A stretch of DNA of 64,000 bases from Pagrus major (taxonomy: Eukaryota; Chordata; Actinopteri; Spariformes; Sparidae), in the NCBI RefSeq assembly GCF_040436345.1, contig NC_133230.1, positions 2,336,797 through 2,400,796 on the forward strand. Reading direction: 5' to 3'. Shown piece by piece: positions 46,162 through 58,173 of this stretch. How positions within the stretch are numbered: position 1 is the stretch's first letter; every line of letters starts with the position of its first letter. Both the position numbers and the translations under genes were made by a program. Under the pieces are notes generated by a model, which was given only the letters and a program-made list of their open reading frames with translations, was not told where the DNA came from and ran no database searches.

Positions 46162-47558
46162 AGCTCCCACAGCAACATGTCTGTAAGGAGGAGGAGGTTC
46201 TCGCTGACCAGCAGGTCTGTAACCAGGAGAGGAACTCCAGTCTGGACCAAGAGGACCCAGAGCCTCCAGAGATTAAAGAGGAACAGGAGGAACTCTGCAC
46301 CAGTCGGGAGGGAGAGCAGCTTGTAGTGAAGGTTGAGACGGATGCCGTCATGTTGACTCCAACTTATGAGGAAAGTGACCACAGTGAAGCAGAACCAGAA
46401 AGTGACCACCAGCTCCTCTCTATCAACTCTCATGTAGCTGAGAGCCAAGATCAGAAAGGAGGAAAACATGGAGATTCAGGATCAGCTGGAGATGGAGAGC
46501 CAAAACAAAAGAAAAGACATCACGGAAGCAAAAGTCACAGTGATAATGCAAAAAACTCTACCTCATCAGACATTCACCATAACACTCACCCAGGTAAAAA
46601 GTCTTTCAAATGTGACACATGTGGAAAGGCTTTTAAGTTTAAGTCCCTATTGAATGCTCACCTAAGAACCCACAGAGGTGAGAAGCCTTATTCTTGCCAA
46701 ACATGTGGGAAAGCTTTCAGCCGAAGTGCTCACTTAAGAGTCCACATGAGAACCCACACAGGTGAGAAGCCGTATACTTGCAAAACATGTGGGAAAGCTT
46801 ACAGCCTAAATTCATCCTTAACAGTCCACATGAGAACCCACACAGGTGAGAAGCCTTATTCTTGCCAAGTATGTGAGAAGGCTTTCAACCGAAGTGCTCA
46901 CTTAAAGGTCCACATGAGAACCCACACAGGTGAGAAGCCGTACCCTTGCAAAACATGTGGGAAAGCTTACAGACTAAATTCATCCTTAACAGTCCACATG
47001 AGAACCCACACAGGTGAGAAACCGTACCCTTGCAAAACATGTGGGAAAGCTTTCAGCCGAAGTGCATCCTTAACAGTCCACATGAGAACCCACACAGGTG
47101 AGAAACCGTATTCTTGCAAAACATGTGGGAAGACTTTCGGGGACAACACTGCCATAAAAAATCACATGAGAATCCACACAGGTGAGAAGCCTTATTCTTG
47201 CAAAACATGTGGAAAAGCTTTCAAGACTCGTGTTGAATTGAATCTGCACATGAGAATCCACACAGGTGAGAAGCCGTATACTTGCAAAACATGTGGAAAA
47301 GCTTTCAGTCAAAGTGCAAACTTAACAGTCCACATGAGAACCCACACAGGTGAGAAGCCTTTTACCTGTGAAATTTGTGGGATGGCTTTCGGGGTTCGTG
47401 CTCACTTAACAGTTCACATGAGAATCCACACAGGTGAGACACCGTATACTTGCAAAACATGTGGGAAGACTTTCAAGGACAGCAGTGCCATAACATGTCA
47501 AAGGAGAACTCACACAGGTCAGAAGCCGTATACTTGCCAAACATGTGGGGAAGTGTAG
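46162..47558 (+). CDS. Gene I, exon 2: C2H2 zinc-finger protein (10 fingers plus a defective and a cut one)
   Basis: Predicts 522 aa with exon 1. Ten complete fingers are followed by an eleventh in which the first His is Gln ([11 protein letters not shown]), so only three ligands remain. A twelfth is cut to CQTCGEV-stop by an inserted TG...CA element (47554-48369). The stop TAG lies inside the insert. Fingers 3 and 5 carry Tyr for the core Phe ([20 protein letters not shown]). The last five full or near-full fingers match those of gene J in order, so I and J are sister genes, and J has gained fingers in the front half. One linker is TGETPY and one TGQKPY. Confidence 0.9.
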
Positions 47559-48369
47559 TGTAATATAACCATATAACCATAAGTAAGTAGTTCGTGGTTA
47601 ATGACAACTGGTCACAAGTACAGAGATGTTAAATAATCTAATCAAAATGTGAATGAATCATAAATGAATGGTTAAAACATGCATTGCTCTGCACTAGTTG
47701 ATTGAACATGCATCTATTGATTGAATTGATGATTAAACTACTGAATTGTTTTAACTTGGAGTGAAATATAACCACAAATGTAAGAGTGAAATCATGTAAC
47801 CAAATATACCACACTTTTATTATTATTTTTAAAAGAAATGCAGTCAGTAGGGCAGTGGAACACATCAAGGAGGAGAATTAGAGTTAAAAAAACGTCTCAT
47901 GGCTGCAGCACAGTGGAGGAGCGTTCAAGGCCGCAGAGTGGCAGCACAGTAGATAAGATGTGCAGGGGAAGTCCAGGATACCAGCTGCAGAGGGACTTCA
48001 AAGCGTATGCCCAGTGAGGAGGTTGTCTTGACCAATGTTGACATGGGTGGGCACATGTTTAGCCTCGTGCAGGGAAATACCCGAGGCAGCAAAATTTGAT
48101 ACATAGACAAAGGATAGAGCAAGGATTGGATAAACCGTGGTGCCCAACCCCCATCTTAGTGAATATAAGGAGTATATTTTGTATTGAGAATTTGGGTCTT
48201 TTTTGATGAGCTTTTGTCTGCGAGATCTCATGTTTTAATTGTCGACATCAAACATTACTGCACTCAGCTTTAGAGGAGTCCTGGAGATTATTTCCTTTTC
48301 ATTGGTGACTTTTTGAAACTCGGAAAAACCTTTTTGAACAATCAAAAAATAAGAAATCGAGACACGACA
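47554..48369 (+). mobile_element. Solo-LTR-like insertion in the last finger of gene I
   Basis: Begins TGTAGTGTAATATAACC after GAAG (47550-47553) and ends GAGACACGACA before GAGG. The right duplication differs by one base from GAAG. It is the same element at the same finger position as in genes C and J. No coding region is seen, and the short frames inside are unconvincing. Confidence 0.7.
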
Positions 48370-49157
48370 GAGGCTTTCAACTGAAGTGCAAACTTAACAG
48401 TCCACATGAGAATCCACACAGGTGAGAAGCCATAATTTTGCAAGACCTAGAGGAAAAGTTACTCTGATCAGTCGCTTTGAAGAGACATTTGAGGACACGT
48501 ACAGGCGAGTAGCTTTTTATTTGCAAAATATGTTGGAGGTGATTCAGTTCTAGTGTTTCATGCATAATTGAAAAATCCTCAGATGCTCAATATACACAGG
48601 AGAAATGATGAGCTGAAAGCTGAATGTGTACAATTTCCCCTTGAGAAGATGTCACAATGTGTTTGTGTCAATATCTTCATGCTGATTTGCCCATATTTGT
48701 GAAAATGATGATTAAAAAGTCGAGTTAATCAATTTCATGTGTCCCACTTATTATCGCTTCTCGTGTCATGCTTTTCTATAAACATTTATATGTTAAATAC
48801 TTGTAGTTTTTCCAGTAGCTTCCATGTAAGTAACCAAAAAGTAAGCTGTTAGTTCAAAGTAGCAGCTTAGAAAAGAGTGGCACATTTCTTTGTGGGATTA
48901 AGCAGAGTAGATCTACACCTTAATACAAGGAGTACAACAAACATAGTGTAAACACACTGTGTAAAAACAGTATAAGAATGGTGTTAAATATAGTTAATTA
49001 AATTCATATAAATAAATGTATAAAAGTATTTGAGAGTTTGCTTAACAACTGGACAACATTTTTTATCCAAATTATTTATTGAAGTTTAAAAGTGTAGTCA
49101 GATATGTTTTAAACAGGTTCTGAATAAAATGTGTTCAGTCTGAAGCGGAAATAAAAG
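48370..49157 (+). other. Displaced finger end and 3' flank of gene I
   Basis: The rest of the interrupted finger is at 48371-48431 (ending GEKP then a stop). The decayed fingers (TTTGCAAAATATGTTGGAGG near 48520) and the common AT-rich flank follow. AATAAAATGTGTTCAG near 49124 is a candidate poly(A) signal only about 190 bp before the next coding start. Confidence 0.7.
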
Positions 49158-49312
49158 CCTCCGCACTTCCCCTGTCGGAGCTTAACAGCGTGACACCCAG
49201 CGGAAGTAAACAGTAGCAGCTAGCAGCATTAGCTGCCTGTGTGTAATGAACGAAGTGGAAGACGGTACTGAGTCACAGCGCAGCTCATTATTGAATTAGT
49301 AATTAAAGAACA
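49158..49312 (+). promoter_or_regulatory. Gene J promoter block
   Basis: A copy of the array promoter with AP-1 TGAGTCA near 49269 and a 17-codon upstream ORF at 49246-49299 that ends 13 nt before the main ATG. Confidence 0.6.
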
Positions 49313-49484
49313 ATGAGTTCAGTTGAGAGTTTGAGAGAGTTTGTCAACGAGCGACTAACTGCTGCTGCTGAAGAAATATTCCGAGTGTTTAAAACAACTA
49401 TCGTCCAGTACGAGGAAGAGATCGATCGGCAGCGCGTCCTGCTGGATATCTGCTGGAAACCCCAAGTAAAGTTACACAGGACAG
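49313..49484 (+). CDS. Gene J, exon 1: N-terminal helical module
   Basis: The protein is identical to gene I exon 1, with intact donor. It splices over a 3.7 kb intron, enlarged by two insertions, to 53226-55042. Confidence 0.87.
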
Positions 49485-49676
49485 GTGAGGACAAGTTTAT
49501 TATTTTAACAACACTAATGTTCAGAGCCCTGGAGTGGCCATAGAGGGGGAGATATGCATCGCAGCCACGTTTCACTACACGGAGCGAACAGACGAGTGTT
49601 TCCCTCGTGTTGGTTCATTCCACTCCGGGACTCCGGAGGTTCTGAGTGCCCGCTGCACGGCTGGGCTCCGTTCTAT

Positions 49677-50971
49677 TCAAGAGATTCAAGATTCAAGATT
49701 CAAGATTGCCTTTATTGTCATTGGACATTAACAGGTCAATGAAATTTCCATTGCAACCCCCGTGTAAGAAGATAATAAAATAGTAAAATAAGAAAGAGCA
49801 TGCAACAAAAAAATATAATATGTATAAATATAATAAGAGAGTATGTACATAAGAACTGTATGTGTATATACATATGTTTGTATATATATATATACATTTG
49901 GTGCGGTTGGGTGGTAATATATACACTAAGGTGCAGTTAAATAGTCTGTTGGACAAAGTGCAGTGTGCAGCAGCTTATAGTCTATTTTCCTGCAGTGCAG
50001 GGGGTGATAGCTTTGACAGCTCTGGGGAAGAAGCTGTCCCTCAGTCTATTGGTGGTGGTGCGGATGTTCCTGTACCGCTTTCGCGATGGAAGCGGTACAA
50101 ACAGTCTGTGGCCCGGGTGACTGGGGTCCGTGGCGATGGCTCTTGCCCTCTTCTTGACTCGGCCTGCATATATAGAGTCCAAGTCAGGGAGGGGGCAGCC
50201 CACGATGCCCTGTGCAGTTTTAACCACCCGTGCCAGTTGTTTCCTCTCCTGTGCCGTGCAGCTGCCATACCACACTGTCACACTGTGGCAGAGGATGCTT
50301 TCAATTGTCGCTCTGTAGAAGTTCACGAGCAACCGAGAGGAGAGTCCAGCCCGTTTCAGTTTCCTGAGGAAGAAGAGCCTTTGTTGGGCCTTCTTTACCA
50401 GGTGGCAGGTGTTCATGGACCAGGAGAGGTCAGATGTGATGTGGAGGCCCAGGAACTTGATGTTGTCCACACGCTCCACCACTTCTCCGTCCATGAGGAG
50501 GGGGGCGTGATCAGTCTTCCTGGACCTCCTGAAGTCCACAACGACCTCCTTGGTCTTCCCTGTGTTCAGCACCAAGTTGGCTGAACACCACTGTGTGAGC
50601 TGGTGTATCTCCTCTCTGTAGTGGGTCTCGTTGTTCTCTGAGATGAGGCCCACTACTGTAGTGTCGTCCGCGAACTTCACGACTGTGTTGGTGGGGTGGA
50701 TGGCAGCACAGTCGTGAGTGAACAGGGTGAAGAGGGCTGGGCTGAGCACACACCCCTGTGGCGTGCCCGTGCTGAGGACCAGAGGGGATGATGTTTTGTT
50801 CCCTATTCTCACCACCTGAGGCCTGTTGGTGAGGAAGTCTCTGATCCAGTGGCACAGTGACGCAGGCAGACGCACGGCGTGTAGCTTCATCGCCAGCTTG
50901 TCTGGGATGACGGTGTTGAAAGCTGAGCTAAAGTCCACAAACAGCATCCTGACGTAGGTGTCGGGCTGCTG
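49677..50971 (-). mobile_element. 5'-truncated L2/Rex1-like LINE in the gene J intron
   Basis: The minus strand carries a 321-codon open frame (50947-49982) beginning inside the reverse transcriptase: [21 protein letters not shown] and the catalytic KFADDT, then the C-terminal [10 protein letters not shown] motif. The 3' end lies on the left with a repeat tail (plus strand TCAAGATTCAAGATTC). The host sequence CTAT is on both sides (49673-49676 and 50972-50975). The frame is open but lacks its start and endonuclease, so it is immobile. It is absent from all other introns, hence a recent insertion. Confidence 0.88.
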
Positions 50972-51131
50972 CTATAGAAGACCGCAGCCAAACTCCACTC
51001 AAAAAATGCTGATTTTACACACAAAACGTTCAGAAAAATACGAGGAGCACTAAAACTCAACAGAAAGAGGTGTGTCTCATTGAACCTATTATGAAGACAT
51101 GTCGGCATTGATTTTGAGTCAGTGGGTCAGA

Positions 51132-52671
51132 CAGGGCTGGACTGGGCCATTTTTTTAGGCCGGGCATTTTTTACTTAGGCCAGGCCACCACCTGTTTTTT
51201 TTTTGTTTTTTTTGGGGGGGGTATTTATTTATTTATTTCATTCATTTATTCGGGGTGGGTAATTTCATTCAGCTTCGATACTTACATCTAAGAATAAATA
51301 GAAATTATATAATAACATCTTCCGTCCCTGTCTCTATGACTTTTTCTACCAACTCTTTCTCTTGCTCTTCTGGTTCTCTCAACTTTTCCCTCTTCTCACT
51401 TGCACACTTCTCTGCGGATGTTGAATCAACCTGATGGACCAACACACCCCAAAGTTCCTTGATTAAAATATTTGAAAACACATCCATAGGACTGACATGT
51501 GATATGAGTACACTAGGGTATTTACAGTATAGTACTATGGTAGGTATGTACAGTATAGACAGTAGTAATGATATGAGTACACTAGGGTATTTACAGTATA
51601 GTACTATGGTAGGTATGTACAGTATAGATAGTAGTAATGATATGAGTACACTAGGGTATTTACAGTATAGTACTATGGTAGGTATGTACAGTATAGACAG
51701 TAGTAATGATATGAGTACACAGTACTTCACACCCATAAGTACAAATATTCCAACACCCCCACCTCTGCCATCTTAATGACAGATGTATGAGTGACCCCGG
51801 TAGACGACACTTCACCCCCTCTTAATGACAGATGTGCAAGAGAACTTAATTTCAGGTCAGAGGCGAAATAAATCCATCAAACTGCCAGTCCAACTAGCCA
51901 TGATGAAACAACCTGCCTGCTAGCTAGCATGCACACCATTTGCCCAGGTTGCATTGCTTAATGGCTAGGTTACATGACTGGCAGAGTTAGCACCAATGAA
52001 ATTAATATCCAATTATAATACATAACTGAGTGATGACAGAGACAGGTGTGACAGATGTCCATCTCTGTCTTACACAGATATCTGATTTATGAACCAGTTA
52101 GGTTGCAGTTTATCAATTATACTCACAGTGATCATGGCCGTAGTGCTCCCCGGGTCCACCTGTTGACCTTCTCCGCCACTTGAAGCTGCCGCAGATGTTG
52201 AATCTCCGCGTCCAGAAGATGCAAACATATCGAATATTTTTCTACATTTTGCAGCATCCACCTGGAGGGCCATTCTCTTTTGGTCCCTAGCTCTTTCAGC
52301 GCCACCCTTTCTCTTTTTGCCATCCATGGTCAGATAAGCTACTATAAACTACTTTTTATCACGCTCGGTCTTAGCTGTTTTTACAGGCACCTTGTAGCCC
52401 GAGAGGGAGGGGACCTGCCGGGCAGACCCTGCCCTCAGCTCATTGGTCCAGCAGCTACATCAGTCATGAACAATGGGCCGAGCTACCAGTTTATGCACCA
52501 ATAGGAGGGCTTATATATCGTCATTCGCCTACAACGGTATGTTAAATTGTTATTATATTTCACGTCGTAAAATAAATAAAATAAATAAAAATAACGCAGG
52601 CCAGTAGGCCAGAAAGCCTCGCAGGCCACCGGGACAATGCCCGGTTTGCCCGAGTTCCCAATCCGGCACTG
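51132..52671 (-). mobile_element. hAT-type element with transposase N-terminal remnant in the gene J intron
   Basis: The ends CAGGGCTGGACTGGG and CCCAATCCGGCACTG are imperfect inverted repeats. The 8-bp duplication GGGTCAGA is perfect (51124-51131 and 52672-52679). A minus-strand frame at 52327-52070 starts MDGKKRKGGAERARDQKR and continues with a charged segment. It resembles the N-terminus of TTF-type (ZMYM1-like) hAT transposases, and the rest is missing. It contains a 69-bp tandem repeat, about three copies (51500-51715). Confidence 0.85.
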
Positions 52672-52679
52672 GGGTCAGA

Positions 52680-53225
52680 TGAGCTGGAAACTATTGGGAA
52701 CAATGTAGATTTTACAGTCAAAACATTAATAACAAGGAAAATGATGTTTTTTGCCAAATGCTATAAACACTGGAACCAAGGTATGAAATACAGAGCAGAA
52801 CATATTTCACAGAAGAAGCTTTTCCAGCTCTTTATGATGAGACGAGAGGAAAGGTGGAGGATCGCTCCAGTCTGCAGAGAGAATTGTGCTCACCTGCGAT
52901 GGATGGACTTCACGGGCCACAGAGTCCTACGTGAAGCAAGGACTGCCCATTTTATTGATAACGAGCGGGAAACAGACTCCTACATACTACAAACAAGAGG
53001 GACGAGACTCATACCGGTGCTAATCACCACTCAGAGAAGTGCACTCACCTCTGAGCATGCTGTTCAGTTGCTGTTCAGTTGCTGTTCAGTTGCTGTTCCT
53101 GAAGAAGAACATGCATATTTGAGGAAGAATTGAAATGTGCTCAGGTTTACATAATACAAGTTACTACAAATAAAGGTTGATTGGTTGATTAAATAATCTC
53201 TGCCTTTTGTTTTCTGTCCCTCCAG
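52680..53225 (+). other. Gene J intron, acceptor side
   Basis: Standard intron resumes after the hAT element, with the hAT transposase fossil (52741-53055), three 11-mer copies and the acceptor TGTCCCTCCAG. Confidence 0.75.
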
Positions 53226-55042
53226 AGATCCCACAGCAACATGTCTGTAAGGAGGAGGAGGTTCTCGCTGACCAGCAGGTCCGTAACCAGGAGAGGAACT
53301 CCAGTCTGGACCAAGAGGACCCAGAGCCTCCAGAGATTAAAGAGGAACAGGAGGAACTCTGCACCAGTCGGGAGGGAGAGCAGCTTGTACTGAAGGTTGA
53401 GACGGATGCCGCCATGTTGACCCCAACTTATGAGGAAAGTGACAACAGTGAAGCAGAACCAGAAAGTGACCACCAGCTCCTCTCTAACAACTCTCATGTA
53501 GCTGAGAGCCAAGATCAGAAAGGAGGAAAACATGGAGATTCAGGATCAGCTGGAGATGGAGAGCCAAAACAAAAGAAAAGACATCACGGAAGCAAAAGTC
53601 ACAGTGATAATGCAAAAAACTCTACCTCATCAGACATTCACCATAACACTCACCCAGGTAAAAAGTCTTTCAAATGTGACACATGTGGAAAGGCTTTTAA
53701 TTTTAAGTCCCTATTGAATACACACATGAGAACCCACACAGGTGAGAAGCCTTATTCTTGCCAAACATGTGGGAAAGCTTTCAGCCGAAGTGCTCACTTA
53801 AGAGTCCACATGAGAACCCACACAAGTGAGAAGCCGTATACTTGCAAACCATGTGGGAAAGCTTACAGCCTAAATTCATCCTTAACAGTCCACATGAGAA
53901 CCCACACAGGTGAGAAGCCTTATTCTTGCCAAGTATGTGAGAAGGCTTACAACCGAAGTGCTCACTTAAAGGTCCACATGAGAACCCACACAGGTGAGAA
54001 GCCGTACCCTTGCAAAACATGTGGGAAAGCTTACAGCCTAAATTCATCCTTAACAGTCCACATGAGAACCCACACAGGTGAGAAGCCTTATTCTTGCCAA
54101 GTATGTGAGAAGGCTTTCAACCGAAGTGCTCACTTAAAGGTCCACATGAGAACCCACACAGATGAGAAGCCGTACCCTTGCAAAACATGTGGGAAAGCTT
54201 ACAGACTAAATTCATCCTTAACAGTCCACATGAGAAGCCACACAGGTGAGAAACCGTATACTTGCAAAACATGTGGGAAAGCTTTCAGCCAAAGTGTTCA
54301 CTTAACAGTCCACATGAGAATCCACACAGGTGAGAAGCCGTATTCTTGCCAAACATGTGGGAAGACTTTCAAGACTCAAGCTGAATTGAATCAGCACATG
54401 AGAATCCACACAGGTGAGAAGCCGTATACTTGCAAAACATGTGGGAAAGCTTTCACTCGAAGTGCTCACTTAACAGTCCACATGAGAACCCACACAGGTG
54501 AGAAGCTGTATTCTTGCCAAACATGTGGGAAAGATTTCAGGTGTCATGCTCACTTAACTCTTCACATGAGAATCCACACTGGTGAGAAACCGTATTCTTG
54601 CAAAACATGTGGGAAGACTTTCGGGGACAACACTGCCATAAAAAATCACATGAGAATCCACACAGGTGAGAAGCCTTATTCTTGCAAAACATGTGGAAAA
54701 GCTTTCAAGACTCGTGTTGAATTGAATCTGCACATGAGAATCCACACAGGTGAGAAGCCGTATACTTGCAAAACATGTGGAAAAGCTTTCAGCCAAAGTG
54801 CAAACTTAACAGTCCACATGAGAACCCACACAGGTGAGAAGCCTTTTACCTGTGAAATTTGTGGGATGGCTTTCGGGGTTCGTGCTCACTTAACAGTTCA
54901 CATGAGAATCCACACAGGTGAGACACCCTATTCTTGCAAAACATGTGGGAAGACTTTCAAGGACAGCAGTGCCATAACATGTCAAAGGAGAACTCACACA
55001 GGTGAGAAGCCGTATACTTGCAAAACATGTGGGGAAGTGTAG
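53226..55042 (+). CDS. Gene J, exon 2: C2H2 zinc-finger protein (15 fingers plus a defective and a cut one)
   Basis: With exon 1 it encodes 662 aa. The first codons read EIPQQHV (Leu to Ile against the family). Fifteen complete fingers follow the spacer. The front half has a two-finger module, [14 protein letters not shown] then CEKA-(F/Y)-NRSAHLKVH, repeated two and a half times. The last five, ending in the Gln-bearing AITCQRRTH finger, match gene I. The twelfth-finger insertion of gene I is also present, so the protein ends CKTCGEV. One linker is TSEKPY and another TDEKPY. The extra fingers in the middle (KTQAEL, TRSAHL, RCHAHL) are absent from I. Confidence 0.9.
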
Positions 55043-55757
55043 TGTAATATAACCATAAGTAAGTAGTTAGTGGTTAATGACAACTGCTAACAAGTACAGA
55101 GATGTTAAATAATCTAATCAAAATGTGAATGAATCATAAATGAATGGTTAAAACATGTATTGCTCTGCACTAGTTGATTGAACATGCATCTATTGATTGA
55201 ATTGATGATTAAACTACTGAATTGTTTTAACTTGGAGTGAAATCATGTAACCAAATATACCACACTTTTATTATTATTTTTAAAAGAAATGCAGTCAGTA
55301 GGGCAGTGGAACACATCAAGGAGGAGAATTAGACACAGTAGATAAGATGTGCAGGGGAAGTCCAGGATACCAGCTGCAAAGGGACTTCAAAGCGTATGCG
55401 CAGTGAGGAGGTTGTCTTGACCAATGTTGACATGGGTGGGCACATGTTTAGTCTCGTGCAGGGAAATACCTGAGGCAGCAAAATTTGATACATAGACAAA
55501 GGATAGAGCAAGGATTGGATAAACGGTGGTGCCCGACCCCCATCTTAGTGAATATAAGGAGTATATTTTGCATTGAGAATTTGGGTCTTTTTGATGAGCT
55601 TTTGTCTGCGAGATCTCATGTTTTAATTGTCGACATCAAACATTACTGCACTCAGCTTTAGAGGAGTCCTGGAGATTATTTCCTTTTCATTGGTGACTTT
55701 TTGAAACTCGGAAAAACCTTTTTGAACAATCAAAAAATAAGAAATCGAGACACGACA
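55038..55757 (+). mobile_element. Solo-LTR-like insertion in the last finger of gene J
   Basis: The same insertion and site as in genes C and I, starting TGTAGTGTAATATAACC after GAAG (55034-55037) and ending ACACGACA. It is shorter (720 bp) because of internal deletions relative to gene I (816 bp). Confidence 0.7.
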
Positions 55758-56590
55758 GAGGCTTTCAACTGAAGTGCAAACTTAACAGTCCACATGAGAA
55801 TCCACACAGGTGAGAAGCCATAATTTTGCAAGACCTAGAGGAAAAGTTACTCTGATCAGTCACTTTGAAGAGACATTTGAGGACATGTACAGGCGAGTAG
55901 CTTTTTATTTGCAAAATATGTTGGAGGTGATTCAGTTCTAGTGTTTCATGCATAATTGAAAAATCCTCATATGCTCAATATACACAGGAGAAATGATGAG
56001 CTGAAAGCTGAATGTGTACAATTTCCCCTTGAGAAGATGTCACAATGTGTTTGTGTGTCAATATCTTCATGCTGATTTGCCCATATTTGTGAAAATGATG
56101 ATTAAAAAGTCGAGTTAATCAATTTCATGTGTCCCACTTATTATCGCTTCTCGTGTCATGCTTTTCTATAAACATTTATATGTTAAATACTTGTAGTTTT
56201 TCCAGTAGCTTCCATGTAAGTAACCAAAAAGTAAGCTGTTAGTTCAAAGTAGCAGCTTAGAAAAGAGTGGCACATTTCTTTGTGGGATTAAGTAGAGTTG
56301 ATCTACACCTTAATTCAAGGAGTACAACAAACATAGTGTAAACACACTGTGTAAAAACAGTATAAAAATGGTGTTAAATATAGTTAATTAAATTCATATA
56401 AATAAATGTATAAAAGTATTTGGGAGTTTGCTTAACAACTGGACAACATTTTTTGTCCAAATTATTTATTGAAGTTTAAAAGTGTAGTCAGATATGTTTT
56501 AAACAGGTTCTGAATAAAATGTGTTCAGTCTGAAGCGGAAATAAAAGCCTCCGCACTTCCCCCGTCGGAGCTTAACAGCGTGACACCCAG
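55758..56590 (+). other. 3' flank of gene J and truncated promoter block
   Basis: The displaced finger end, decayed fingers and common AT-rich flank are followed by the start of a promoter block from CCTCCGCACTTCCCC to GTGACACCCAG (about 56590), where it is cut and joined to fingers of fragment M. Confidence 0.7.
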
Positions 56591-57380
56591 CTGAATACTT
56601 TCAGCCGAAGTGCTCACTTAACACGTCACATAAGAATCCACACTGGTGAGAAACCTTATTCTTGCCAAACATGTGGGAAGACTTTCAGCCGAAGTGCTCA
56701 CTTACCAGTTCACATGAGAATCCACACTGGTGAGAAGCCTTATTCTTGCCAAACATGTGGGAAAGCTTTCAGCCGAAGTGAATCCTTAAGAGTTCACATG
56801 AGAACCCACACAGGTGAGAAACCATTTTCTTGCAAAATATGTGGGAAAGCCTTCGCTCGAAGTGCTGACTTAAAAGTCCACATGAGAACCCACACAGGTG
56901 AGACACCGTATTCTTGCCAAGCATGTGGGAAGACTTTCAATAAAAACTGTAACTTAACAGTTCACATGAGAATCCACACAGGTGAGAAGCCGTATACTTG
57001 CAACAAATGTGGGAAAGCTTTCAGCCGAAGTGAATCCTTAAGAGTTCACATGAGGATCCACACGGGCGAGAAACCGTGTTCTTGCCAAACATGTGGGAAG
57101 ACTTTCCGCAGAAGTACTCACTTAACAGCCCACATGAGAATCCACACAGGTGAGAAGCCTTTTACCTGTGATATTTGTGGGATGGCTTTTGGGCTTGGTA
57201 CTCACTTAACCCATCACATGATGGTCCACACAGGTGAGACGCCGTATTCTTGCAAAACGTGGGAAGACTTTCAAACAACACAGTAACTTAACAGTCCACA
57301 TGAGAACTCACACACGTGAGGAACCGTATTCTTGCAACACATGTGGGAAGACTTTCAAATTTTGTAGTGAAATCAGAGCC
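56591..57380 (+). pseudogene. Fragment M: orphan zinc-finger block fused to a promoter stub
   Basis: A promoter stub ending ACACCCAG joins directly to the middle of a finger (TTTCAGCCGAAGTGCTCAC). Seven complete fingers follow in an open frame to 57286, with first Met at 56714, after a partial one. There is no exon 1, intron or acidic spacer. A two-base loss near 57258 (ACGTGGGAAG for ACATGTGGGAAG) shifts the frame and gives [16 protein letters not shown], leaving at least two more finger remnants out of frame to about 57380. Finger types (ARSADL, NKNCNL, GLGTHL) match gene L. Most likely it is a non-functional product of unequal exchange. Confidence 0.75.
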
Positions 57381-58173
57381 TAAGAATCACCACTCAGAGC
57401 GACTGAAGAAGACCATCATCATCGTCATCATCTTCATCATATCCATCATCATTAACAAAGATGTTACAGCAACAGGCTGTTTAAGAAACCGTGTGAGCGG
57501 TTTCCAACGAAAGAAGATTCTTTAAGTTCAGGAGAAATTTGGTCAGGGCTCTGTTAGCATCAAACTTTTCTCTTAATATTTAACTGCTTTCACCCTACCT
57601 GCAATTTCACCATCCGCCCATATTTCATTCATAAACTCATTACATTAGTCATTACAGACTCACCGTCTTTCTGGTTACGTGTTAATCTTGTTTGGTTGCC
57701 ATCTCATTTACTTAAATGAAAATAAATATATTTAACCGTATGTCGTTGTCTGTGGAGGTTTGTTTTACTGTGAACCAATGGTAACTGTGTGTAGAAGCCA
57801 CTACTGCAGTAATGAGATTAAATACATTGATTTGAAAAAATGTATATTGATATCACGGGAAAACAGAGGAAATAAAATGTATGAATGCATGGCCCTTTAG
57901 GGCTTCTGTAGAATTAAGCAGAGTAGATCTACACCTTAATACAAGGAGTACAACAAACATAGTGTAAACACACTGTGTAAAAACAGTATAAGAATGGTGT
58001 TAAATATAGTTAATTAAATTAATATAAATAAATGTATAAAAGTATTTGAGAGTTTGCTTAACAACTGGACAACATTTTTTATCCAAATTATTTATTGAAG
58101 TTTAAAAGTGTAGTCAGATATGTTTTAAACAGGTTCTGAATAAAATGTGTTCAGTCTGAAGCGGAAATAAAAG
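57381..58173 (+). other. Type-2 3' flank of fragment M
   Basis: Matches the flank of L (63300-63835) and, inverted, of D. It includes a CATCATC-rich tract (57410-57450). From about 57905 the common distal flank resumes and leads to the gene K promoter. Confidence 0.65.

Noticed and set aside
49862-50584. 240-codon plus-strand frame in the gene J intron
   Set aside because: It is antisense to the reverse-transcriptase frame of the LINE on the minus strand.
51305-51776. 143-codon frame with repeated LISLLLSILYIPTIV
   Set aside because: The repeat is a 69-bp tandem duplication inside a non-autonomous hAT element. It has no start context, and the reverse strand is equally open.
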